Source: Actinomycetota bacterium
Lineage (GTDB): Bacteria > Actinomycetota > Aquicultoria > SURF-47
Assembly (NCBI GenBank): GCA_003599235.1
Contig: QZJE01000010.1
Span: 1 to 64,000, forward strand
Reading direction: 5' to 3'
DNA length: 64,000 bases
Position 1 is the first letter of the stretch; each line of letters opens with the position of its first letter. Positions 55,330 through 64,000 of the stretch are shown piece after piece. The notes under the pieces were generated by a model. That model made no database searches. It was not told the origin of the DNA and saw only the letters and a program-made list of their open reading frames with translations. The translations under genes were made by a program, and so were the position numbers.

Positions 55330-55478
55330 TATTGTTTGTGACAAAAAGCAAGGGGACCAGGAAAGATTGCTCAAAAATTACCACTCTAGCGAGGTTGTTT
55401 TTGTGCAATCATTATACTATTTTCTAACACGCCCCGCAAGCTTTTAACCAGCATCTTAATTTAATAAGGAGTGATTTC

Positions 55479-58400
55479 GTGCAACTTCAACAATCTGGTT
55501 TGAGAACCCGTCAAACTTTTGCTAAGATTCCTGAGATATTAGATGTTCCTAATCTTATTGAAATCCAAAGAGGCTCTTTTGATTGGCTGCTAAAAGAAGG
55601 TTTAGCAGAAGCTTTCAAGGACATTTCTCCTATTTTTGACTTTACCGGAACCCTAGCAGTGGAGTTTGCCGAATACGAATTCGGTGAGAAAAAGTATGAT
55701 GTCGATGAATGTAAAGAAAAAGACATGACTTACTCCGCTCCCTTATTTGTTACTGTCAGATTTATCAACAAAGAAACAGGTGAGATAAAAGAGCAGCAGG
55801 TCTTTATGGGAGATTTTCCCCTTATGTCTGATAGGGGCACTTATATTATCAACGGGACTGAACGGGTAATTGTTAGCCAATTGGTGCGCTCGCCCGGAGT
55901 TTACTTTGATGAAGAAATAGACAAATCAACCGACAAAGCAATTTATGCTGCCAAAATTATCCCCAGCCGCGGAGCCTGGCTGGAAATGGAGATAAATAAG
56001 AAAGACATATGCTCAGCCAGGGTAGATCGCAAAAGAAAAGTAGCTATTACCGTATTATTAAAGTCGTTAGGCTATGGCACTAATGAAGAGCTGCTTTCTT
56101 TGTTTGAAAACTCAGAAGCTATTAAAACTACCTTGGATACAGATCCAACAAAAACTCAGGAAGAGGCTTTACTGGAGCTTTACCGGAAATTGCGTCCAGG
56201 TGAGCCCCCAACGGTTGATAGTGCTAGAAACCTAATCGATAGTTTATTTTTTACTCCTCAAAGGTATGATTTGGCAAAAGTCGGCCGTTATAAAATCAAC
56301 AAAAAGCTAGGCTTAAAAATCCCTGTAGAAACCTCTACTTTGACCCGTGAGGATATTTTAGAGACAGTTCGTTATCTTATCCGTCTTAACCAGGGCATTG
56401 GAGAAATTGATGACATAGACCATTTTGGAAACCGCAGGGTGCGCTCAGTTGGTGAGCTTATTCAAAATCAGTTCCGTATTGGTTTAGCTAGAATGGAACG
56501 CGTTGTTAGAGAAAGATTAACTACTTTAGATGTAGAAACTATTACTCCCCAGCTTTTGATAAATATTAGGCCGATTGTGGCTTCACTAAAAGAGTTTTTC
56601 GGGAGCAGTCAGCTTTCTCAGTTTATGGACCAAACAAATCCTCTTGCTGGTCTAACTCACAAGAGAAGATTGTCTGCTCTCGGACCTGGTGGTCTTTCCA
56701 GAGAGCGAGCCGGATTTGAGGTACGTGACGTTCACCCTTCGCATTATGGAAGGATGTGTCCCATCGAGACTCCGGAAGGCCCAAATATCGGACTGATAAG
56801 TTCGCTTTCTACTTATGCCAGAATAAATGAGTTTGGTTTTGTAGAAACGCCTTACCGTGTAGTCAAGGGCGGCAAGGTGACTGAAGAAATTGTTTATCTT
56901 ACTGCTGACGCTGAAGATGAGTATATTATTGCTCAAGCCAATGCGCCATTTAACGAAAAAACCGGAAAGTTTTTACAAGACAAGGTTTTAGTTAGAACAA
57001 AACAGGGGGAAGTTGATACCCTAGATCCTTCCCAGGTTCATTATATGGATATTTCACCTCGCCAGATTGTTTCGGTTTCAGCGGCTTTGATTCCTTTTTT
57101 AGAGCACAATGATGCTAACCGGGCTTTGATGGGAGCTAATATGCAACGGCAATCTGTACCGTTGATAACTGCCAAGGCGCCGCTTGTTGGAACAGGTATG
57201 GAGCACCGGGCAGTAAGAGATACCGGTGATGTTATTCTAGCTAAAAATGATGGTACGGTTGTTTATGCTGATGCTGAAAAAATCCAAATAAAAGGCAAAA
57301 AGGAAACTGAAGAGCACAACTTGCAACGTTTTCATCGTTCCAACCAGGGTACTTGTGTTAACCAAAAGCCGATGGTCTTAGAAGGACAAAAAGTAAAAGC
57401 CGGTCAGGTTATAGCTGATGGTCCATGTACCGACCACGGTGAGCTTTCTTTAGGCAAAAACTTACTGGTAGCCTTTATGCCTTGGGGCGGATATAACTAC
57501 GAGGATGCAATTATTGTATCTGAGCGGCTCGTAAAAGATGATGTTTTAAGCTCTATTCATATAGAAGAGCATGAGGTTGGGGCAAGAGATACCAAACTTG
57601 GTCCAGAAGAAATTACCCGCGATATTCCCAATGTTTCTGAAGAAATACTAAGCGATTTAGATGAAGATGGCATTATCCGGGTTGGAGCTGAGGTGAATGC
57701 TGGTGATTATCTGGTGGGTAAGGTAACCCCCAAAGGCGAGACCGAGCTTACAGCCGAAGAGCGTTTGCTAAGAGCTATTTTTGGTGAGAAAGCCAGAGAA
57801 GTAAGAGATACTTCCCTTAAAGTGCCTCACGGGGAGACCGGAAAAGTTATTGCGGTTAGAAAATTTTCACGTTCGGCTGGAGATGAACTTCCACCTGGAG
57901 TAAACGAGCTGGTTAGAGTATATGTGGCTCACAGACGCAAAATCTCCGAAGGTGATAAATTAGCAGGCCGTCACGGCAACAAAGGGGTAATTTCTAAGAT
58001 TCTGCCGGAAGAAGATATGCCTTTTATGGCCGATGGCACTCCAGTTGATATTATTCTTAACCCATTGGGTGTTCCTTCGCGAATGAACGTAGGGCAGATT
58101 CTAGAAACTCACTTGGGCTGGGCTGCTAAAAACGGTCTTGGTATAAGTGATAAAGAAGTCTTTGTTTCTACGCCGGTATTTGATGGCGCCAACGAAAAGG
58201 AAATCCAAGGAAGCTTAAAGAAAGCTAATCTTCCGGAAAGCGGGAAGATTCAGCTCTATGATGGCCGGACTGGTGAGCCTTTTGAGCGTGAAGTAACAGT
58301 AGGCTTTATCTATATGATAAAACTGTTGCACTTGGTCGACGATAAGATTCATGCTCGTTCAACTGGCCCTTATTCTTTGGTTACTCAACAACCCTTGGGC

Positions 58401-58823
58401 GGTAAAGCTCAATTCGGCGGACAGCGTTTCGGTGAGATGGAAGTTTGGGCCTTAGAAGCCTACGGAGCAGCTTATACTTTGCAAGAATTGCTAACCGTTA
58501 AATCAGACGATATTGTTGGCCGGGTTAAAGCTTACGAATCTATAGTTAAGGGTGAAAATATTCCCGAACCGGGCATTCCAGAATCGTTTAAAGTCCTGGT
58601 TAAAGAGATGCAATCGCTTGGTTTAAATGTCGAAGTTCTCTCAGAAGCCGGAGAAGAAATCGAGCTTAAAGAGGTAGAAGAAGACATTGCCAAGACGGCT
58701 GAAAAATTAGGTTTTGATTTGGGTGGAAAAGTAACTGAAGAAGAAGAGCAAAAAGAAGCCATAGGCTTACTTGAAGAAAGCTCACCCGAAGAAGAAACCA
58801 AAGAAAAAATCGCTGAGGAATAA
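55479..58823 (+). CDS. rpoB: DNA-directed RNA polymerase subunit beta
   Basis: [61 protein letters not shown] and full-length conserved blocks. Confidence 0.98.
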   Translation: MQLQQSGLRTRQTFAKIPEILDVPNLIEIQRGSFDWLLKEGLAEAFKDISPIFDFTGTLAVEFAEYEFGEKKYDVDECKEKDMTYSAPLFVTVRFINKETGEIKEQQVFMGDFPLMSDRGTYIINGTERVIVSQLVRSPGVYFDEEIDKSTDKAIYAAKIIPSRGAWLEMEINKKDICSARVDRKRKVAITVLLKSLGYGTNEELLSLFENSEAIKTTLDTDPTKTQEEALLELYRKLRPGEPPTVDSARNLIDSLFFTPQRYDLAKVGRYKINKKLGLKIPVETSTLTREDILETVRYLIRLNQGIGEIDDIDHFGNRRVRSVGELIQNQFRIGLARMERVVRERLTTLDVETITPQLLINIRPIVASLKEFFGSSQLSQFMDQTNPLAGLTHKRRLSALGPGGLSRERAGFEVRDVHPSHYGRMCPIETPEGPNIGLISSLSTYARINEFGFVETPYRVVKGGKVTEEIVYLTADAEDEYIIAQANAPFNEKTGKFLQDKVLVRTKQGEVDTLDPSQVHYMDISPRQIVSVSAALIPFLEHNDANRALMGANMQRQSVPLITAKAPLVGTGMEHRAVRDTGDVILAKNDGTVVYADAEKIQIKGKKETEEHNLQRFHRSNQGTCVNQKPMVLEGQKVKAGQVIADGPCTDHGELSLGKNLLVAFMPWGGYNYEDAIIVSERLVKDDVLSSIHIEEHEVGARDTKLGPEEITRDIPNVSEEILSDLDEDGIIRVGAEVNAGDYLVGKVTPKGETELTAEERLLRAIFGEKAREVRDTSLKVPHGETGKVIAVRKFSRSAGDELPPGVNELVRVYVAHRRKISEGDKLAGRHGNKGVISKILPEEDMPFMADGTPVDIILNPLGVPSRMNVGQILETHLGWAAKNGLGISDKEVFVSTPVFDGANEKEIQGSLKKANLPESGKIQLYDGRTGEPFEREVTVGFIYMIKLLHLVDDKIHARSTGPYSLVTQQPLGGKAQFGGQRFGEMEVWALEAYGAAYTLQELLTVKSDDIVGRVKAYESIVKGENIPEPGIPESFKVLVKEMQSLGLNVEVLSEAGEEIELKEVEEDIAKTAEKLGFDLGGKVTEEEEQKEAIGLLEESSPEEETKEKIAEE

Positions 58824-58831
58824 GGAGCTTT

Positions 58832-61800
58832 ATGTTAGATATCAATGATTTTGATTTAATTCGAATTGCCCTTGCTTCACCGGAGATGATTAGAAGGTGG
58901 AGTAACGGAGAGGTTAAAAAACCGGAGACTATCAATTACCGGACTCTAAAGCCCGAAAAAGACGGACTCTTCTGCGAAAAGATTTTTGGTCCTACCAAGG
59001 ATTGGGAATGTTATTGCGGAAAATATAAAAGAGTTCGTTTTAAAGGCATTATTTGCGAGCGTTGCGGAGTTGAGGTCACCCGCTCTAAAGTCCGCCGCGA
59101 CCGTATGGGCCACATTGAATTAGTAGCACCTGTTTCGCACATTTGGTATTTCAAAGGGATTCCTTCGCGCATGGGTTACTTGCTTGACCTGAGGCCGAGA
59201 GATCTAGAAAAGGTACTTTATTTTGCTGCTTATATAATCACAGATGTCAACAAAGATAAAATCAAGCAAGACTTAAATATGCTTGAGCAAGAACTTAATC
59301 AAGAGATTGCCCAAACACAAAAAGAACTTGAAAGAGAACTAAAGGATATTACCAAAGAAAACGAACGCAAAGTTGCTGTTCTACAAGGAGAGGCCAAACC
59401 GGCTGAAGGCGAGGAGGCTGCTCCCCAGGATCCTAAAAAAGTAAAAGATGCAGTTAAAAAGCTTACTAAGGAGCTAAAGAAGCAAACTAAGATTGTCAAT
59501 GAAGATGCTAAGCACAAAATGGATTGGGGCCGTTATCTGTTAAATACCCTGAAAGATTTAGATTATAAGCAGCTAATCGGCGACGAGATGCTTTTTAGGG
59601 ATTTGCGTACCCGTTATGATGAATATTTTACCGGAGCCATGGGAGCAGAAGCGGTAAGGACTTTGCTTTCAAAGGTCGATTTAGATGCCGAATCAGTTGA
59701 GCTTAGGGAAGTTATTAAAAAGTCAACCGGTCAAAAAAGGAAAAGAGCAGTTAAAAGGCTTAAAGTAGTAACTGCTTTTAAACTGTCTACTAATAAACCG
59801 GAATGGATGATACTAGAAAGCGTGCCGGTAATTCCGCCTGATCTGCGTCCAATGGTGCAATTAGATGGTGGACGTTTTGCTACCTCGGACTTAAACGATC
59901 TTTATCGCCGGGTTATTAATCGTAATAACCGTCTTAAAAGATTGCTCGATTTAGGAGCACCGGAGATTATTGTTAACAATGAGAAAAGGATGCTTCAGGA
60001 AGCTGTAGACGCATTATTTGATAATGGCAGAAGAGGACGTCCGGTAACCGGTCCTGGTAACAGGCCCCTTAAATCACTAAGCGATATGCTTAAGGGTAAG
60101 CAAGGACGTTTTCGACAAAACCTACTGGGAAAACGGGTCGATTACTCGGGCCGAAGTGTAATTGTTATCGGTCCGGAGCTTAAACTGCATCAATGTGGTT
60201 TGCCAAAAGTCATGGCTTTAGAGCTATTTAAACCTTTTGTAATGAAAAGGCTGGTAGATTTAGGTCATGCTCAAAACATAAGAAGCGCTAAAAGAATGGT
60301 GGAGCGGGGTAAGTCAGTTGTTTGGGACGTATTAGAAGAAGTAATTACCGATCATCCGGTACTGCTAAACCGGGCGCCGACTTTGCACCGCTTGGGAATC
60401 CAGGCTTTTGAGCCGGTTTTAGTTGAAGGTAAGGCTATTCAGGTTCATCCTTTGGTGTGTACGGCCTTTAATGCTGACTTTGATGGTGATCAAATGGCTG
60501 TTCACTTACCTCTGTCAGCTGAGGCTCAAGCAGAATCGCGGATACTTATGCTATCCACTAATAATATACTGTCTCCGGCTCACGGGCGGCCGCTTACCAC
60601 TCCTACCCAAGATATGATTCTTGGTACTTATTATTTAACTGCCGATAGGCAAAAGGAAAGTGTAGGAGATGGCAAGTTCTTTACATCTTCTGAGGAAGTA
60701 ATATATGCAGTTGAAAACAAAGACGTAGACATCCATGCCAATATCAAAGTTCGTATTGATGACCAGATAATCGACACTACTCCGGGAAGGGTTTTGTTTA
60801 ATGAGGCAATGCCAGAAGACTACCCTTTTGTAAACGCTGAAGTAGGGAAGAAGGAATTAGCTCGTATAGTTGAGGATTGCGTAAGCCGCTATCCTAATAC
60901 CGTTTCTAATATATTAGATAAAATAAAAGAAACCGGTTTTGTTTACGCTACAAAAACCGGTATTACTTTATCGATTGATGATATTACTATCCCCCCCAAT
61001 AAGTGGGAAATCCTTGATGGGCCAGAAGAAGAAGTAGATAAAATCGAGAACCAATATCGCCGCGGTTTAATTACCAATGACGAACGCCATCAGAGGGTAG
61101 TTGATGTTTGGACCAGGGCAACAGAAGATGTTTCTGATGCTATGGAGAAAAACTTCGGTAAGTTTAATTCTATTTATATGATGGCGCACTCCGGTGCCAG
61201 AGGAAATATCAAGCAGATTCGTCAGCTAGCCGGGATGAGAGGATTGGTTGCTAATCCTAAAGGTGATATTATCGACCGTCCCATCAAAGCTAATTTTAGA
61301 GAAGGACTGACGGTATTGGAATACTTTATATCTACTCACGGTGCCAGAAAAGGTTTAGCTGATACAGCTCTTAGAACTGCCGACTCCGGTTATCTTACTC
61401 GTAGATTAGTTGATGTTGCCCAAGACGTAATAATCAGGGAAGAAGACTGCGGTACTAAAAACGGAATTACGGCCTCTGTTGTTGATGATGAAGGAAAGGT
61501 TAACCGCAATATAATCGGTCGCTATGCATTAAAGAAAATCCTTGGTCCAAAAGGTAAAGGTGTATTAGTAGAAGCTAACCAGGCAATTGATGCCGACAAG
61601 GCTCAATTAGTGGCTGATGCAGGTGTTTTAAGGATTGAGGCTCGCTCCGTTCTTAGTTGCCAGGCACGTCACGGTGTTTGTCAGAAGTGTTATGGATGGA
61701 GTCTAGCTGATGGCAAGTTGATTGATATCGGAACAGCGGTTGGCATTATTGCTGCCCAATCAATTGGAGAGCCTGGAACCCAGCTTACAATGAGAACTTT

Positions 61801-62878
61801 CCATACCGGTGGAGTGGCCGGAGAAGACATAACTCACGGCCTGCCGCGTGTTGTTGAGTTGTTTGAGGCCAGAAAACCCAAAGGCCAAGCCGAAATATCC
61901 GAGATTAGCGGAAAAGTAAAGATTGAAGAAGAGGAAGACCTTCGCAATATTATCGTCTACAAGTCCGATAAAGAAAAAGTTTATCAGGTTCCAAGGCGCG
62001 TGCATCTAAAGGTCAAAAACGGAGAGGAAATAAATGCTGGTGATATGCTAACAGACGGTTCACTAAATCCTCATGACGTTTTAAAAATTAACGGTCCCAA
62101 AGAAGTAGAGCTATATATGCTTAAAGAAGTCCAAGAAGTCTACAAGTCTCAAGGTGTAGAAATAAACGATAAACATATCGAGGTAATTATCCGTCAGATG
62201 TTAAAGCGGGTGACTGTAAATGATGCCGGAGATACCGACTTATTGCCTGGTCAAATGGTAGATAGGTTTGTATTCCAGGAAGAAAACCGTAAAGCTATTA
62301 CAGCATCGGGCAAAGCTGCTACCGCTAAGCAAGTATTGCTTGGCATTACCAAAGCGTCTTTGGCAACTGACTCATTTTTATCGGCTGCTTCATTTCAAGA
62401 AACAACAAGAGTGTTAACAGATGCTGTCATTGCCGGGCGTACTGATCCGTTACTTGGCTTAAAAGAAAACGTCATAATTGGAAAACTAATTCCGGCAGCT
62501 ACCGGTATGCACCGTTATCGTGATATTAAGGTGTTGCCGATTGTTGATGGCAAACCTGTTTCAGAGGAAGATTTTACTGCTCTAGGATTAGGAGCTTCTG
62601 CTGAAGCTGACGAAGGGCAATCTTTACTAGATGGTGGAGATCCACTTGATTTAACTGGTGATTTGTTGGTTGAGGATTCTATGCCTGAAGAGACTATTGA
62701 GCTTAAGGATGAAGCGCTGAAGGCTGAAGAAATTGTAGAAGAGAAACCTAAAAAAGCCAAAGAGGCTAAAAAAGAAACAAAAGCCAAAGCTGCTAAACCC
62801 AAAAAAGAAACTAAGGCTAAAGATACCAAGGCTACTAAAACTAAGAAAAAAGCTACTTCAAAAAAAGCTAAAAGCTAA
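58832..62878 (+). CDS. rpoC: DNA-directed RNA polymerase subunit beta'
   Basis: [56 protein letters not shown]. Confidence 0.98.
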   Translation: MLDINDFDLIRIALASPEMIRRWSNGEVKKPETINYRTLKPEKDGLFCEKIFGPTKDWECYCGKYKRVRFKGIICERCGVEVTRSKVRRDRMGHIELVAPVSHIWYFKGIPSRMGYLLDLRPRDLEKVLYFAAYIITDVNKDKIKQDLNMLEQELNQEIAQTQKELERELKDITKENERKVAVLQGEAKPAEGEEAAPQDPKKVKDAVKKLTKELKKQTKIVNEDAKHKMDWGRYLLNTLKDLDYKQLIGDEMLFRDLRTRYDEYFTGAMGAEAVRTLLSKVDLDAESVELREVIKKSTGQKRKRAVKRLKVVTAFKLSTNKPEWMILESVPVIPPDLRPMVQLDGGRFATSDLNDLYRRVINRNNRLKRLLDLGAPEIIVNNEKRMLQEAVDALFDNGRRGRPVTGPGNRPLKSLSDMLKGKQGRFRQNLLGKRVDYSGRSVIVIGPELKLHQCGLPKVMALELFKPFVMKRLVDLGHAQNIRSAKRMVERGKSVVWDVLEEVITDHPVLLNRAPTLHRLGIQAFEPVLVEGKAIQVHPLVCTAFNADFDGDQMAVHLPLSAEAQAESRILMLSTNNILSPAHGRPLTTPTQDMILGTYYLTADRQKESVGDGKFFTSSEEVIYAVENKDVDIHANIKVRIDDQIIDTTPGRVLFNEAMPEDYPFVNAEVGKKELARIVEDCVSRYPNTVSNILDKIKETGFVYATKTGITLSIDDITIPPNKWEILDGPEEEVDKIENQYRRGLITNDERHQRVVDVWTRATEDVSDAMEKNFGKFNSIYMMAHSGARGNIKQIRQLAGMRGLVANPKGDIIDRPIKANFREGLTVLEYFISTHGARKGLADTALRTADSGYLTRRLVDVAQDVIIREEDCGTKNGITASVVDDEGKVNRNIIGRYALKKILGPKGKGVLVEANQAIDADKAQLVADAGVLRIEARSVLSCQARHGVCQKCYGWSLADGKLIDIGTAVGIIAAQSIGEPGTQLTMRTFHTGGVAGEDITHGLPRVVELFEARKPKGQAEISEISGKVKIEEEEDLRNIIVYKSDKEKVYQVPRRVHLKVKNGEEINAGDMLTDGSLNPHDVLKINGPKEVELYMLKEVQEVYKSQGVEINDKHIEVIIRQMLKRVTVNDAGDTDLLPGQMVDRFVFQEENRKAITASGKAATAKQVLLGITKASLATDSFLSAASFQETTRVLTDAVIAGRTDPLLGLKENVIIGKLIPAATGMHRYRDIKVLPIVDGKPVSEEDFTALGLGASAEADEGQSLLDGGDPLDLTGDLLVEDSMPEETIELKDEALKAEEIVEEKPKKAKEAKKETKAKAAKPKKETKAKDTKATKTKKKATSKKAKS

Positions 62879-62898
62879 CTGCTAATAGCCAATAACTT

Positions 62899-62932
62899 AA
62901 AAAGGCTCTGGCCATTTAGTCAGAGCCTTTTT
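62899..62932 (+). terminator. Intrinsic terminator after rpoC
   Basis: AAAAAGGCTCTG-gccatttagt-CAGAGCCTTTTT, 12-bp stem. Confidence 0.92.
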
Positions 62933-63016
62933 GCTTTTCTAGAGACCGTTGACTTAATTACTATTAGTGGTTATAATTGTATATTAAGTAACTATATGGC
63001 ATCAGAGGAGGTTAGG

Positions 63017-63499
63017 ATGCGCAGAATTATTAGTTTGTTGGTTTTAGTTTCATTATTTGGTTGTTTCTTTGTAGGAACAACGAATGCTTCAACAATATAT
63101 GTCAAGCCAAAAGTCGGTTATTTTAGAAACACTGTGGCCAGAATTGGAGTTAAATTTCAAGTATCCAAAAAAGTTATTTATAGAAAAACCCGCTATTCAG
63201 TTCTAAGTATCCAGGCCAATTTTACTCGAAATGTTAATACGCCAACCCTTCTTAAAGTTAGAAGCATTCTTCAGCATTGGAATGGAAGTAGATGGGTTAA
63301 AGACTGGGCTTCTCGCCATTGGATTTCAAAAGGCAGAGTAAGAAAGCTTAACTGGTTTAATACAACAAGGCGAGGCAATACTCCTTATATGGTTATGCTG
63401 TTTAGCAAAGGAAACAAAATAAGGGTTATCAATGAGTTTGAATGCCCCGAATGGACCAGGGGAAAAGGTTACGTTGTCCAGTATTATACTTGTAGATAG
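63017..63499 (+). CDS. Small secreted basic protein of unknown function
   Basis: Signal peptide MRRIISLLVLVSLFGCFFVGTTNA; ATG at 63017 more likely than 62996. Confidence 0.55.
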   Translation: MRRIISLLVLVSLFGCFFVGTTNASTIYVKPKVGYFRNTVARIGVKFQVSKKVIYRKTRYSVLSIQANFTRNVNTPTLLKVRSILQHWNGSRWVKDWASRHWISKGRVRKLNWFNTTRRGNTPYMVMLFSKGNKIRVINEFECPEWTRGKGYVVQYYTCR

Positions 63500-63534
63500 A
63501 GACTGTATTTTAAATGGTTAAGTAAGGAGTTTTT

Positions 63535-63903
63535 ATGACAAAAAAAGTTATTGGATTAATATTAATAGTAGTTTTAATTTCTAGCATACTAGTTTCTACT
63601 ACAAATGCTTGGCCTTGGAGCAAGCATTATGAAGTAAGAGTGATTCCTAAAAACGCCGGTTCTCTTGCTAGCGGAGCACTGGTAAAGCTTTATAGATGGA
63701 CTGGTAAGCGCTGGGTTCGGTACAGGCCGCAGAGGAGATGCGCTTGGCGCCCACCTAATTATGCTATCTTTGGTTATGTGCCGGCAAACATTTGGATTTA
63801 TGCCCAAATTAAATTCAACAATAATAAGGTAGTCAATTCAAAAAGGGTTAAAGTACGAGGTAGTTTTGGATGGGTCAATGTATATGTTAAGTATCCCAGA
63901 TAA
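63535..63903 (+). CDS. Small secreted basic protein of unknown function
   Basis: Signal peptide MTKKVIGLILIVVLISSILVSTTNA with RBS AAGGAG. Confidence 0.55.
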   Translation: MTKKVIGLILIVVLISSILVSTTNAWPWSKHYEVRVIPKNAGSLASGALVKLYRWTGKRWVRYRPQRRCAWRPPNYAIFGYVPANIWIYAQIKFNNNKVVNSKRVKVRGSFGWVNVYVKYPR

Positions 63904-63925
63904 TTAAATGGCTAGGAGGGATATT

Positions 63926-64000
63926 ATGAAAAAAGCAATTGTTATATTGAGTCTATTAGTACTGTGTTTCTCATTATTTGCAGATATAGTTATTGCTTGC
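63926..64000 (+). CDS. Partial CDS, secreted protein (runs off window)
   Basis: RBS GGAGGG and signal peptide MKKAIVILSLLVLCFSLFADIVIAC. Confidence 0.5.
   Translation, partial: MKKAIVILSLLVLCFSLFADIVIAC

Noticed and set aside
60423-60617. Out-of-frame plus-strand ORF inside rpoC
   Set aside because: Covers the [13 protein letters not shown] active-site region in another frame; clearly non-coding.
48799-62878. rRNA genes near the ribosomal protein cluster
   Set aside because: No 16S/23S/5S conserved motifs were recognised; only protein-coding genes and leader structures.

Overview
This is a low-GC bacterial chromosomal window, probably from a deep-branching, uncultured actinobacterial-type lineage. 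That placement is an inference from gene content and an RpoC clamp insertion. From left to right it contains: (1) an accessory block (1-5585) of three RHS-core fragments, each ending in a different toxin-like tip and followed by a small multi-TM ORF that could encode immunity; (2) DUF2157/GDYXXLXY genes, a truncated histidine kinase, an HD-GYP protein, an oligopeptide ABC transporter, a NarL-type regulator and tRNA-Leu(GAG); (3) a cofactor run, folE-folP-folK-panBCD-nadABC; (4) a minus-strand complex I cluster, nuoABCDH-[NuoI/GltD chimera]-JK-[five antiporter-like subunits, one small E/H-rich ORF], with no nuoE/F/G; (5) dedA, birA, bioY, coaX, an acyl-ACP-reductase-like pair, pyrE, an M23 peptidase, a rhomboid protease and an archaemetzincin; (6) secE-nusG-rplKAJL, then a TPR/NHL/multihaem cytochrome insertion, then rpoBC and small secreted proteins. 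The strongest finding is the complex I locus. Its NuoI subunit appears to be split by a complete GltD/NfnB-like NAD(P)H flavoprotein, which could replace the missing NuoEFG input module, and the membrane arm has two extra antiporter-like subunits. Other notable points are the RHS tip array with dispersed palindromic repeats inside its reading frames, a ribosomal L7/L12 with a roughly 95-residue acidic repeat-bearing N-terminal extension, a long rod-like hairpin upstream of dedA, and a likely BirA operator upstream of bioY. All homology statements come from motif recognition by eye; no database search was run.
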